From positions 62,001 through 126,000 of the forward strand of contig JAFWII010000004.1 in assembly GCA_017533785.1 (NCBI GenBank): DNA of 64,000 bases. The letters run 5' to 3'. Shown here one piece after another: positions 1 to 8,458 of the stretch (the stretch's first letter is position 1; each line of letters starts with the position of its first letter). The position numbers were made by a program, and so were the translations under genes. Below the pieces are notes generated by a model. That model searched no databases and was not told the origin of the DNA. It saw nothing but the letters and a program-made list of their open reading frames with translations. Source of the stretch: Erysipelotrichaceae bacterium. GTDB lineage: Bacteria > Bacillota_I > Bacilli_A > Erysipelotrichales > Erysipelotrichaceae.

Positions 1-651
1 GTCGCGGCGATCGATATCGAAATGACGCCCGAAGAGATCATCACAGTCATCAAGGGAGCCAACCATTCCCGCCTGCCGGTCTATCAGGACACGATCGACC
101 ATGTCGTCGGCATTCTTCATATCCGCAAATACATGAAGGCGTATCTCTCCGGCAAGGATATGCAGGACATCACACCCCTGCTCGATGAGCCGCTCTTCAT
201 CCACCAGTCCGCCAAGATCGACGATCTTTTGAAGATGATGTCCGCCAAGAAGACCAACGTCGCGATCGTAACCGACAACTACGGCGGCACGCTCGGCGTC
301 GTTTCCGTCGAAGACATTCTCGAAGAGCTCGTCGGCGAGATCTGGGACGAGGACGACAAGGCAGTCGAAAACATTACCAAGATCGACGATAACGTCTACA
401 GTATCAGCGCCGATGAACTGTTCATCAGCGTGCTCGATGAACTGGATATCGACTATTCCGAAGAGACCGGCGAGGAGCTGGAAAACAAACTGATCAGCGA
501 GCTTTGCTACGAGAACTTTGCGAAGATCCCGCAGGAAGGCGATCACTTTAAATATCTGAATACGGAGATCGAGATCGAGACGATGCAGCAGAACCGTATC
601 GTCCGGGTCAAACTTACGGTCCTTCCGGAAGAGAAAGGAGAACAGGCATGA
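1..651 (+). CDS. CNNM/CorC-type transporter, C-terminal part (5' end outside window)
   Basis: The reading frame is open from base 1, so the gene begins before the window; an ATG at 22 is internal and has no ribosome binding site. What is visible is a CBS pair (residues about 10-115 of the fragment, with the phrase TDNYGGTLGVVSVEDI) followed by a CorC/HlyC domain ending near PEEKGEQA. Proteins of this family are membrane-bound Mg2+/divalent cation exporters or regulators whose cytoplasmic CBS pair senses nucleotides. The stop codon overlaps the start of the next gene (ATGA), and the two proteins are clear paralogs, which suggests a translationally coupled tandem pair. The membrane part is not seen here. 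Confidence 0.88.
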   Translation, partial: VAAIDIEMTPEEIITVIKGANHSRLPVYQDTIDHVVGILHIRKYMKAYLSGKDMQDITPLLDEPLFIHQSAKIDDLLKMMSAKKTNVAIVTDNYGGTLGVVSVEDILEELVGEIWDEDDKAVENITKIDDNVYSISADELFISVLDELDIDYSEETGEELENKLISELCYENFAKIPQEGDHFKYLNTEIEIETMQQNRIVRVKLTVLPEEKGEQA

Positions 652-1922
652 ACGAGAATGAATTAATGCTGCCGATCCTTCTGATCGGTATCGTCGTCTG
701 TGTTGCCGGCTCCGCCTTCTTCTCCGCCAGCGAGATGTCCTTCTCCTCTGCCAATAAGATCCGTCTGGAAAACAGTGCGGATGAAGGTGATGAGAAAGCG
801 AAGAAAGCCTTCTGGATCACCGAGCACTTCGACGACGCTCTCTCCACGATCCTGGTCGGCAACAACCTGGTCAATATTGCCGCGTCTTCGATCGGCAGTA
901 TCATCATCCTGCTGACACTGGGTGAGAAATACGCCTGGGTATCCACGCTGGTCATTACGATTCTCGTCATCATCTTCGGCGAGACCATCCCGAAGATCAG
1001 CGCCAAGCGCAACGCCACTTCCAAGGCGATCGGCTTTGCCCCCTTTACCCGTTTCCTGATGTTCATCCTGCGTCCGGTCACCGCGCTCGTTGTCTTCCTG
1101 GTAAATCTCATTACCCGTTCCATGAAAGGCGAAGAGGAAGACGATGACGCGAAAGTCGACGAACTGCATTCGATCATTGACACCGCGGAAGATGAGAACG
1201 TTCTGGATGAGGATGAATCCGAGCTGATCAACGCCGCGATCGATTTCGGTGACATCTCTGTTTCCGAAGTCATGACGGCCCGTGTCGATCTCGTCGCGAT
1301 CGATATTGATGACGATCCTTCCGAGATCATGAGCACGGTTTTGGATTCCGGTTTCTCCCGTATCCCGGTCTATGAAGACAGTATCGACAACATCATCGGC
1401 GTCCTGTCCGTCAACCACTATCTGAAAGCTTCGCTCGACGATCCGAATGTCGATATCCGTTCCCTGATGATGCCCCCGATCTTCATCTACAAGACGATGA
1501 AACTTCCGGACGCACTGACATCCTTCCGTTCCAAACAGCAGCACCTGGCGATCGTTACCGATGAATACGGCGGCACCATGGGCGTTGTTTCCCTGGAAGA
1601 CATCATGGAAGAACTTGTCGGTGATATCTGGGATGAGACGGACGAAGTCGAGAACGAGATCGTAGCCCGCAGCGAAGACGAATTTGAAGTCGACGGCGAC
1701 ATGCTGCTGGAAGAGCTCTGGGATACCCTGGAACTGAATCTGGCAGACCTGGACGAGATCGAAAGCGAAACGGTCGGCGGCTGGTGCATCGAGACGCTGG
1801 ACTGCTTCCCGGAAAACGGACAGAGCTTTACCTACGATGACTATACGATCATCGTTCAGGAAGCGGATGACCGCCGGGTCAAGAAGGTCCTGATCAAGCG
1901 CACGACCCCTTCCGAGGATTAA
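648..1922 (+). CDS. CNNM/CorC-type transporter with CBS pair (second paralog)
   Basis: This 424-residue protein has the complete family layout. An N-terminal CNNM membrane domain (residues about 5-160) contains FFSASEMSF and the conserved FGETIPK near 110-116. An acidic linker (EEEDDD) follows, then two CBS motifs (about 205-325, with IVTDEYGGTMGVVSLEDI) and a C-terminal CorC/HlyC domain. The family exports or regulates Mg2+ and related cations. The start ATG overlaps the stop of the upstream paralog, and a GAAAGGAG ribosome site lies just before it. A terminator follows at 1966. The substrate cannot be told from sequence. Confidence 0.93.
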   Translation: MNENELMLPILLIGIVVCVAGSAFFSASEMSFSSANKIRLENSADEGDEKAKKAFWITEHFDDALSTILVGNNLVNIAASSIGSIIILLTLGEKYAWVSTLVITILVIIFGETIPKISAKRNATSKAIGFAPFTRFLMFILRPVTALVVFLVNLITRSMKGEEEDDDAKVDELHSIIDTAEDENVLDEDESELINAAIDFGDISVSEVMTARVDLVAIDIDDDPSEIMSTVLDSGFSRIPVYEDSIDNIIGVLSVNHYLKASLDDPNVDIRSLMMPPIFIYKTMKLPDALTSFRSKQQHLAIVTDEYGGTMGVVSLEDIMEELVGDIWDETDEVENEIVARSEDEFEVDGDMLLEELWDTLELNLADLDEIESETVGGWCIETLDCFPENGQSFTYDDYTIIVQEADDRRVKKVLIKRTTPSED

Positions 1923-1965
1923 CTGCCGCGAACCCCCTTCTGAACTTCAGAAAATATACATAATC

Positions 1966-2002
1966 AGATCCTGTTTCAAGACCGAAGCAGGATCTTTTCT
2001 TT
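1966..2002 (+). terminator. Rho-independent terminator after the CNNM pair
   Basis: An 8-bp stem AGATCCTG/CAGGATCT encloses a 14-nt loop and is followed by TTTCTTTT. It lies 44 bases after the stop of the second CNNM gene and before the promoter of the next gene. Confidence 0.8.
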
Positions 2003-2012
2003 TGGTCATGAG

Positions 2013-2041
2013 TTTTGCCGGAAGACGCAAAACTGTATAAT
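2013..2041 (+). promoter_or_regulatory. Probable sigma-A promoter of the orphan gene
   Basis: A perfect TATAAT lies at 2036-2041, with a weak TTTTGC-like -35 element 17 bases upstream. The expected transcript start is about 45-50 bases before the ribosome site of the gene starting at 2096. Confidence 0.55.
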
Positions 2042-2095
2042 GAAATCAGAAACATCTGTCCGCTCTTTTTGAATCATCATCTACAGGAGACCGAT

Positions 2096-2701
2096 ATGCG
2101 AGAATTAGTGAATGATCCTTTTTATGAAATGATAAGGAATTACAAAAACTGCGTCATCGACTACTGCCTTATCGAAGACGATACGCCGCATCAGGGATAC
2201 CGTTCTCATAAGGACGCGGTGCTGTTTGCGATGTGCAAGGTAATCGAACGATACATCGATGAGCAGTTAAGATCAGAGGTACTTTACGCCAGAAAAGTCC
2301 AGGACGAACCGTTCCTGTGGAATCTGGATATAGGGAAAGCAAAAGCGCATCGGATCGATCCGGAACAGCTGCTTCATGTACCGGTGATAGTGCGTACAGA
2401 CCGGATCGGCCAGCGCTTCTACGACTGCGGCTATCCGGATCACTTAAAAGGGGAACAGATACCCTACTGGTATGCATTCTGGGAGACTCCGCATACATCG
2501 GGATACGGACCGGATGAGTTCCGCAAGGTCAACTCCGTTTTATTCCCGAAAGGAACGGATGAGCTTGAAGTAAATGAATGGTCAACAGACTGGTCGAATT
2601 ATTTCGATGACGGCCATGAATGGTGGGGAGCCGCCTGCTGGAGCGTATACGACAAGCGCATGAACAGATACGTCGTCATCATGGCTGCTACAACCGACTG
2701 A
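2096..2701 (+). CDS. Hypothetical protein, 201 residues
   Basis: I do not recognise this family. The start at 2096 is chosen because AGGAGA lies five bases upstream; a TTG at 2015 is in frame but overlaps the promoter -35 region and has no ribosome site. The product is soluble, rich in aromatic residues and acidic, without signal peptide or membrane segment. Its C-terminal half has clusters such as YWYAFWETPH and a Trp-rich stretch around DDGHEWWGAACW. It stands alone between two terminators, so context gives no role. A function in stress, immunity to a toxin or carbohydrate binding would be guesswork. Confidence 0.8.
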   Translation: MRELVNDPFYEMIRNYKNCVIDYCLIEDDTPHQGYRSHKDAVLFAMCKVIERYIDEQLRSEVLYARKVQDEPFLWNLDIGKAKAHRIDPEQLLHVPVIVRTDRIGQRFYDCGYPDHLKGEQIPYWYAFWETPHTSGYGPDEFRKVNSVLFPKGTDELEVNEWSTDWSNYFDDGHEWWGAACWSVYDKRMNRYVVIMAATTD

Positions 2702-2736
2702 TAAACCGCAGTTCTCCAAAGAACGGAAGCATTTAG

Positions 2737-2760
2737 TAAAAAAGGAAGCATTAAGCTTCC
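2737..2760 (-). terminator. Terminator of the S9 peptidase gene
   Basis: Read on the minus strand, GGAAGC-TTAAT-GCTTCC is followed by six T residues. The hairpin overlaps the peptidase stop codon. On the plus strand the same hairpin has TTTGTGT after it and could also stop the 2096 gene. Confidence 0.7.
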
Positions 2761-4715
2761 TTTGTGTATTTATTGAACCAGTCAGTGATCTCCTGCAGTC
2801 TTCTGAGACGGTGCTGCGGCTTGCCGGAACGTGACAGTTCGTGGTTTTCCCCATGGAAGATGACCATTCGCGTATCTACTCCTCTTACCGCAAGCGCCTG
2901 CATCATCTGCATACCTTCCGGCAGCGGACAGCGGTAGTCCTGATCGGAATGGATAAAGAGCGTCGGCGTTTTCACATTGTCAGCGTACTTGAGCGGAGAA
3001 TGTTCCCAGAGGATATCCGTGTCTTTGAAAAGATCTTTGGCACCGCACTGATCCGGACCGAAATGCGGACCGATATCCGAGATAAAGGAGAAAGAGACCC
3101 AGTTGGAGATGGATCGCTGGCTGGCCGCGCAGCAGAAACGATCAGTATGTCCGATGATCCAGTTGGTCATGAATCCGCCGTAGGAGCCGCCGGTCTCACA
3201 GACACGCTTAGGATCGATCGCCGGGTATGCTTTAAGAACAGCATCCGTGAAATCCATCAGGTTCTGATAATCGGTATATCCGTAATCCCCGCGGATATCC
3301 GCGAAGGCATCACCGCGTCCGTCGGAACCTTTGATATTCGTAAAGAAGACAAAATAGCCTTCCGAAGCCCAGACCTGCATTTCATGGAAGAATGCTTCTC
3401 CGTAAACAGCTCTTGGACCGCCGTGAATATCCAGAACAGCCGGATACTTCTTTGATCCGTCATAGTCTTTCGGAAGCAGTACCCAGCCGTGCAGGGAAAA
3501 CTCGCCGGAAGCGTAATCGATCCTCTGCGGCCGGGCGATGTATTTCTCCTTTAAAAGTTCTTCATTGAAAGAAGTCTTCTGCACTGCGTTGCTGCCGTCC
3601 TTCTCCATGACCGAGATCTCTGCCGGACGATCCGCTTTCACAGAAACGAAAGCGATCTTTTCGCCGACATCGAAGAAAGAGAGTATGCCCGGCTGATCAT
3701 ATAAAACGGTCTTCTGCCAGTTTGCATCGAACTTCCAGAGCTCGGAATGATCTTCTCTGGTAGCGATCGTATACCAGGCGTCTTCTTTATGGACGCTCTG
3801 CTTCCCGCCGCCCAGCATGATATCGGTCGCTGCGGAATTGCGCAGACTGATCTCCGGCTTAAAGATGAACTCCAGTTTTTTCTCTTTTACACGGTAGACG
3901 GCATCCGTTTCATTGACGCCGTATTCCTTGCCCTGGGAAGCTCTCACATAGAGCTCTCCACCAAGGAAAAATTGATCCTGCACAGACCAGCCGTCTTCGC
4001 CGAAAAGGACTTTGGATTTTGATTCAGCGAGATCATATTCAAAGAGGCGGTTGTATAAGCCGCTGCATTCCCTGAATTCTTCACCGACATAGATGATCTT
4101 CTCCCCTTCCACGGTCCAGCCTTCGACATTGAAATACGGATCGGTCAGCCGGGTGATCTTCATCTCCGGTCCTGTCTCGATCGTAAACAGAGCGGTTCTG
4201 TTTCCGTTGGTAAAACCGGCGCCGTTGAACCAGTAAGGAACTTCATCGACGACCTGATAATCCGCGTTCTTTTTCTTTTCTTCCAGTTTCTTTTTCCGGT
4301 CTTCTTCGCTGTTGCAATACGCGTCCGGATCGTTCTTATCGATCGTGGCCGACGTCACATAAAGACCTTCTCGGACTTTCTCAAATTTCCCGGCAGCGAA
4401 AGGAAGTTTCAGCCAGAGCTGCGCTTCGCCGCCTTTTAATGAAAGCTTCCAGATCCCGTTCAGTCCTTCCTCCTCTTCAAGGGGGCGGGTGATCAAAAGC
4501 GTTTCCGCATCGTCCCAGCCCAGGAGCCGGCTCTTTCCGCCGGAAGTAAAGGGAACGGGTCCGTCTTCCTTCAGCAGCCAGACGTCCCTTTCATAATCAT
4601 TCTTTTCCTCGTTTGCTTTCGCAAGTACGAAAGCCGGTGTTTTCCCGTCCGGGGAATACTGCAGGTTTTCAATGAAACAGAGCTTCAGCAGATCTCTGAT
4701 CTCAATCTTTTCCAT
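2751..4715 (-). CDS. S9-family (prolyl oligopeptidase type) peptidase
   Basis: About 654 residues, the normal size for acylaminoacyl-peptidase/dipeptidyl-peptidase relatives. An N-terminal beta-propeller-like half is followed by an alpha/beta hydrolase half. The catalytic triad is visible: the nucleophile in GGSYGGFMTNW, the Asp in HSDQDYRCP and the His in GENHELS. These enzymes cut short peptides or remove blocked N-terminal residues in the cytoplasm; no signal peptide is seen. The ATG at 4715 is preferred over a GTG two codons upstream because AAGGAG lies at the right distance from the ATG only. A 44-codon open frame upstream overlaps this start. Confidence 0.92.
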   Translation of the reverse strand: MEKIEIRDLLKLCFIENLQYSPDGKTPAFVLAKANEEKNDYERDVWLLKEDGPVPFTSGGKSRLLGWDDAETLLITRPLEEEEGLNGIWKLSLKGGEAQLWLKLPFAAGKFEKVREGLYVTSATIDKNDPDAYCNSEEDRKKKLEEKKKNADYQVVDEVPYWFNGAGFTNGNRTALFTIETGPEMKITRLTDPYFNVEGWTVEGEKIIYVGEEFRECSGLYNRLFEYDLAESKSKVLFGEDGWSVQDQFFLGGELYVRASQGKEYGVNETDAVYRVKEKKLEFIFKPEISLRNSAATDIMLGGGKQSVHKEDAWYTIATREDHSELWKFDANWQKTVLYDQPGILSFFDVGEKIAFVSVKADRPAEISVMEKDGSNAVQKTSFNEELLKEKYIARPQRIDYASGEFSLHGWVLLPKDYDGSKKYPAVLDIHGGPRAVYGEAFFHEMQVWASEGYFVFFTNIKGSDGRGDAFADIRGDYGYTDYQNLMDFTDAVLKAYPAIDPKRVCETGGSYGGFMTNWIIGHTDRFCCAASQRSISNWVSFSFISDIGPHFGPDQCGAKDLFKDTDILWEHSPLKYADNVKTPTLFIHSDQDYRCPLPEGMQMMQALAVRGVDTRMVIFHGENHELSRSGKPQHRLRRLQEITDWFNKYTKEA

Positions 4716-4836
4716 ATGCACTCCTTATTGCGATCTGATAACTTAACTGCATTGTATCCCAATTGTCTTTCTGGAGACAATCTTTGTACTGATTCCAGGT
4801 CTTTTCAAGCATTCCTCTGGCTTCAGACATGGACAT
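4702..4836 (-). CDS. Possible small ORF or frameshifted tail upstream of the S9 peptidase
   Basis: An open frame of 44 codons (MSMSEARGMLEKTW... YGKD) fills the gap between the AT-rich relic gene and the peptidase, and its stop overlaps the peptidase start by 14 bases. The frame is open upstream to about 4920 without a start codon that has a ribosome site. This fits a C-terminal segment separated from the upstream gene by a frameshift as well as it fits a true small protein. The composition (charged helix with Trp and Tyr) looks protein-like. Low confidence as an expressed gene. Confidence 0.3.
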   Translation of the reverse strand: MSMSEARGMLEKTWNQYKDCLQKDNWDTMQLSYQIAIRSAYGKD

Positions 4837-4883
4837 GGAATTATAGATTTTGTTTTCTAATGTATCCTGTGCTTCAGCGGATT

Positions 4884-5627
4884 CTAATCCTGCGAATACT
4901 GCCGATTGACATTTCGGTCATCGTTTGATAATGTGGAGTTAGAAGAAGCAGGAGTGGAATGTCCAACCTGCTTTTCGTTTTCTCTTATTCTTTCAGTTAA
5001 TTCCTGATCGATACTAGACAGGAAGCTTTTTGAATACGCAACATTTCTTCCATCATTCAATTTGGCAATAGCGAAATCAAATAATCTTGCTCCATTTCCA
5101 TCGTATACAGGAATGGTTCTTCGTGAAAAATCAGTTATTCCGTATCTAATGTGCTCATTATTCGATATAAACGGATTCTTCAGTTTACTCTCTTTAATAA
5201 TGTCATCAAAGCTGTTATTAATGTTGTTGTTCAATTCATCTCTCTGTGAACGAGTGAGGTCTTGATCTTCAAATTTTGGATATTTTCGGAACAGCTCATC
5301 AATCATATCCTTATTAGTAATGTCTTTTACAATCTCGACTTCTTCGCCATCAAGTATGAATTTCTGTCCTATTAGCGAATCATAGATTTCCCTTTTAGAC
5401 ATTTGAGATCCGTCTTCTCTCAATCTTTTATTATCGAGTATTACATACGAATCTCCATTTGATAATTTACCAACAGAATACTGTAATCCCAATTCTCCCA
5501 GGTCATTCAGTTTTGCATAATCGATTCCTCTTTCAGGATTCAATTGAATATCCCTAAAGGCTTTCTCAAAGTTTCTTTCGATCTGCCTTGTGGCATCCCC
5601 TTCATCATGGCAAAGAGACTTTTGCAT
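4884..5627 (-). CDS. AT-rich hypothetical protein, probable mobile-element or phage relic
   Basis: A 247-codon frame clearly richer in A/T and in Asn/Lys/Ile than its neighbours. No ribosome site precedes the ATG at 5627, and a TAA lies eight codons upstream in frame, so the gene may have lost its 5' part. The segment LQYSVGKLSNGDSYVILD followed by an acidic helical stretch and TIPVYDGNGARLFDFAIAKL resembles, by eye only, the C-terminal nuclease-like or polyvalent-protein domains of phage and conjugative-element proteins. It sits between an S9 peptidase and ftsZ, an unusual place, which fits insertion and decay. No catalytic residues can be assigned. Confidence 0.5.
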   Translation of the reverse strand: MQKSLCHDEGDATRQIERNFEKAFRDIQLNPERGIDYAKLNDLGELGLQYSVGKLSNGDSYVILDNKRLREDGSQMSKREIYDSLIGQKFILDGEEVEIVKDITNKDMIDELFRKYPKFEDQDLTRSQRDELNNNINNSFDDIIKESKLKNPFISNNEHIRYGITDFSRRTIPVYDGNGARLFDFAIAKLNDGRNVAYSKSFLSSIDQELTERIRENEKQVGHSTPASSNSTLSNDDRNVNRQYSQD

Positions 5628-5703
5628 AACCCAAAGAAAGAGGACTGGTTATATCATGCTATCTAGAAAAAAAGTTCTTATAACTTCAAAAAACGAAGAA
5701 ATA

Positions 5704-5727
5704 AAAAGCTCCCTTGCGGGAGCTTTC
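5704..5727 (-). terminator. Terminator of ftsZ
   Basis: Minus strand: AAAGCTCCC, loop GCAA, GGGAGCTTTTT. It begins seven bases after the ftsZ stop codon and has a good U tract. Confidence 0.85.
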
Positions 5728-5733
5728 GTAATT

Positions 5734-6822
5734 CTATCTTGTCTTGAAGAAATCCGGGATGTCGTTGTCCTCGTTCTCTTTGGAGATGATGACTTCCGGT
5801 TTCAGGCGGTCGTTCTCTTCGACTTCACGCTGCTTTCTGGAAACAACGGTAGAAGTCTGCGGAGCGGAATGATCCGGGAGATCGAAGCCGGTCGCGATGA
5901 CGGTAACGATGATGTTTTCTCCGATATCGTCGTTGATGGCGACACCGTAGATGATATCGATATCGTTGCCTGCTGCTTCACGGATATAATCGACTGCGAT
6001 CGAGGAATCGTAGATCGTGATGTTCGGACCGCCGGTAACGTTGACGATCGCGGATTTTGCACCGGTGATCTGCGCTTCCAGAAGAGGAGACTGGATCGCT
6101 TTGGCGGCAGCTTCCTTCGCCTTGTTTTCACCCTGTGCCATACCGATACCGATCAATGCGGTTCCCTTGCCGGCCATGACTGTGCGGATATCCGCGAAGT
6201 CCAGGTTGATGAATGCCGGAACAGCGATCAGGTCAGTGATGGTCTGAACGCCCTGACGAAGGACATTGTCCGCTTCGCGGAAACTGTCCTGCATCGGGAT
6301 CTTGCCGATCACGCTTAACAGCTGGTTGTTGGAGACGATGATCAGAGAGTCAACGTATTCCTTTAACTGTTCAAGACCGACGTTTGCCTGGTCCATACGC
6401 TTGCGGCCTTCAAAGCTGAACGGCTTGGTAACGATACCGACCGTTAACGCACCGGATTCCTTCGCGATACGTGCGAAGATCGGAGCGGCGCCTGTACCTG
6501 TGCCGCCGCCCATACCGGCTGTGATGAAGACCATGTCCGCATCGTTCATCGCCTCGCGGATCTCATCCTCGGATTCTTCGGCAGCCTTGCGTCCGACTTC
6601 CGGATCCGCACCGGCGCCTAAACCTTTTGTTGTGGTTTTACCGAGAATGATCTTATTTTTACATGTCGAAGAATTCAGGCTCTGAACATCGGTGTTGCAG
6701 ATATAGAAATCAACGCCCTTAACACCGTCAGTGACCATGCGGTTGACTGCGTTGCAGCCGGCGCCGCCGATACCGAAGACCTTGATTCTGGCGACAGTTC
6801 TGAATTCGTATTTCTCGCTCAT
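5734..6822 (-). CDS. ftsZ: Cell division GTPase FtsZ
   Basis: The tubulin-like GTPase polymerises at midcell as the Z ring. The 362-residue product shows the G-box [11 protein letters not shown] (17-27), the tubulin signature GGGTGTG (105-111), the T7 synergy loop [11 protein letters not shown] (about 207-217) and a short linker ending in the conserved C-terminal peptide [11 protein letters not shown]. That peptide is the docking site for FtsA and other partners. GGAGGAG precedes the ATG. The gene lies three bases after ftsA, the usual ftsA-ftsZ pair, and is followed by a terminator. The rest of the division/cell wall cluster is not adjacent. Confidence 0.97.
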   Translation of the reverse strand: MSEKYEFRTVARIKVFGIGGAGCNAVNRMVTDGVKGVDFYICNTDVQSLNSSTCKNKIILGKTTTKGLGAGADPEVGRKAAEESEDEIREAMNDADMVFITAGMGGGTGTGAAPIFARIAKESGALTVGIVTKPFSFEGRKRMDQANVGLEQLKEYVDSLIIVSNNQLLSVIGKIPMQDSFREADNVLRQGVQTITDLIAVPAFINLDFADIRTVMAGKGTALIGIGMAQGENKAKEAAAKAIQSPLLEAQITGAKSAIVNVTGGPNITIYDSSIAVDYIREAAGNDIDIIYGVAINDDIGENIIVTVIATGFDLPDHSAPQTSTVVSRKQREVEENDRLKPEVIISKENEDNDIPDFFKTR

Positions 6823-6825
6823 GGA

Positions 6826-8079
6826 TTACTCCTCCTCTTTCCTTTTGCTCATTTCGAACAGACCTCTTATCTTACTGGTCAGTGTTTCCGCTTCCACATC
6901 GTCGCTCTTGCTGCTGATCACTTTTTCCAGCTCCATGAGATCGACACTGCTCTTTTCCTCGCCCTTCAGCAACGCGGTGTCGCGGTATGCAAAGAAGGCG
7001 CCGTAGAGTGCGGTCAGTGCGGAATCACGCACACCGATCGTATCCGGGAAATAAGGTTTTACACTGATTTCAAGCTTATTCTGTAATTGCTGCAGCAGAG
7101 ACTGCATGGAAGCACCGTTTCCGGTAACGACGATCGAAGTCGGACCGCTCTTGAGGATCGGTTCGGACATCATCGCGATCTTGTCGATGTATTCGTTCAG
7201 TTTTGGCTCGATGCACTCGCTGAGATCCTTTTCGTTGATCGAATAGTTCTCCTTGCCGTTCTTGTTCCAGACATAGACTGCATCGTCGCGGTATTCGCCA
7301 CCGTAGGATGTGTTGTATTTGATCAGCCGTCTGACCGTCGGATACGGGAGACCGTATTTCTCGACGACCGCGCCGGCCATGCCGTTCAGACCCTCGAAGA
7401 CCGTCTCGCAGGAGATCAGCTTGCCCTTCGACAGAAGGCTCAGGACGGTGGATGTATCGTTGATGTTCAAGAGGATCAGATTGCGGTTCAGGGTGCGCTC
7501 GAACAGCGCCGCTTCCTTGCCGATCGCGTAGGAGTCGAGACAGACATCCATGATCTTCAGTTCGCATTCATCCAGCAGTGACGCATATTCGAAGGCGATC
7601 TTCTTGTCCGCGCAGAGCAGATCGATATCAACAGCGAATTCATCACAGACTTCCTTCTCCGGCAGTCTGCGGTAGGAGATGCCGTTGACGATATAGCGGA
7701 TGATGCTGGCATTGATGATCGTGACGTCGCTGTCGACCGGAGTCCGCATCGTCTGGGAGAGCGCATAGGCGATATCCTCTTTGGACAGGTAGCCGTGCTT
7801 CGTCGGCAGCGTGACTTTCAGCGGGTAGCGTCTCATATTGATCGAAGGGATCAGCAGGATGACCTGCTCGACCTTCGCTCCTAGCATCTTGGAAGTGTTA
7901 TCGAGAACCTTCTGCAGCGCTTCTTTGACTTTGTCATGATCGGTAATACGGCAATTGGTCAGGCCATCACATGTGACGCGTTCCAGCTTGATCACATTGA
8001 AACGAGTATTGAAGTACTCACCTACCAGTAATCTGATTTCGTTTTCTGAAAATTCCAGACTTGCGTATATTTGCTTCAT
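6826..8079 (-). CDS. ftsA: FtsA-like cell division protein, divergent
   Basis: Position directly upstream of ftsZ and the length (417 residues) identify an FtsA-type actin-fold protein that would tether the Z ring to the membrane. The sequence is very divergent. The N-terminus (MKQIYASLEFSENEIRLL) lacks the phosphate-1 motif GLDIGT. The second phosphate loop reads LNINDTSTVLSLL instead of DIGGGT. The adenosine motif is only partly kept (VVTGNGASM). The tail SKIRGLFEMSKRKEEE could be the amphipathic membrane-targeting helix. The ATG at 8079 is chosen because GGAG lies six bases upstream; a TTG four codons earlier overlaps that site. Confidence 0.85.
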   Translation of the reverse strand: MKQIYASLEFSENEIRLLVGEYFNTRFNVIKLERVTCDGLTNCRITDHDKVKEALQKVLDNTSKMLGAKVEQVILLIPSINMRRYPLKVTLPTKHGYLSKEDIAYALSQTMRTPVDSDVTIINASIIRYIVNGISYRRLPEKEVCDEFAVDIDLLCADKKIAFEYASLLDECELKIMDVCLDSYAIGKEAALFERTLNRNLILLNINDTSTVLSLLSKGKLISCETVFEGLNGMAGAVVEKYGLPYPTVRRLIKYNTSYGGEYRDDAVYVWNKNGKENYSINEKDLSECIEPKLNEYIDKIAMMSEPILKSGPTSIVVTGNGASMQSLLQQLQNKLEISVKPYFPDTIGVRDSALTALYGAFFAYRDTALLKGEEKSSVDLMELEKVISSKSDDVEAETLTSKIRGLFEMSKRKEEE

Positions 8080-8153
8080 ACCATTCTCCAAAACTTATAT
8101 AAATTTTAACATAATCTTTTATAAGAAACCACTTTCATTTATACTTCTTTTTC

Positions 8154-8182
8154 TTGCATTCGCACATCGATTATGCTAAAGT
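8154..8182 (+). promoter_or_regulatory. Probable promoter of rpmB
   Basis: TTGCAT (8154-8159), a 17-base spacer and TAAAGT (8177-8182) fit a sigma-A promoter with moderate match. The start would be near 8189, about 33 bases ahead of the rpmB start codon. Confidence 0.45.
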
Positions 8183-8221
8183 AATTAAGCGTAAATGACC
8201 GATTGAAAGGGGGTTTGGCGA

Positions 8222-8416
8222 ATGTCTAAAGTATGCATGATTACCGGTAAAGGACCTCTGTCCGGAAATAACCGTTCACATTCACTGCGCGCTACGCGCC
8301 GTAAATGGGATGTAAATCTTCAGAAGGTAACGTTAATGGTCGACGGTAAACCACAGAAGGTTCGTATTTCCACCCGCGCACTGAGAACATTAAAGAAGGC
8401 TGCGAAAGCGGCATAA
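8222..8416 (+). CDS. rpmB: 50S ribosomal protein L28
   Basis: The 64-residue basic protein is full length for bL28, with the family pattern [17 protein letters not shown] near the N-terminus and [12 protein letters not shown] near the C-terminus. The first region has only one Cys, so this appears to be a zinc-free form. The strong ribosome site AAAGGGGG precedes the ATG. The gene is a single transcription unit, divergent from ftsA. Its terminator, just after the stop codon, is split by the IS element. Confidence 0.97.
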   Translation: MSKVCMITGKGPLSGNNRSHSLRATRRKWDVNLQKVTLMVDGKPQKVRISTRALRTLKKAAKAA

Positions 8417-8432
8417 AAAAGAGTCTGTGATC
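8415..8432 (+). terminator. Left half of the rpmB/rpe shared terminator, split by an IS
   Basis: The left half AAAAAAGAGTCTGTGATC and the right half ATCACAGACTTTCTTTTTTT (9764-9783) are complementary. With the IS and one ATC copy removed they rejoin as the perfect palindrome GTCTGTGATCACAGAC flanked by A and T runs, a two-way terminator between convergent rpmB and rpe. Confidence 0.75.
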
Positions 8433-8458
8433 TGAACTGCCCCACAAAAATGGGACAG

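Noticed and set aside
663-1544. A 293-codon open frame on the minus strand opposite the second CNNM gene
   Set aside because: Arg/Asp-rich shadow with no start signal; the + strand frame has a complete domain layout.
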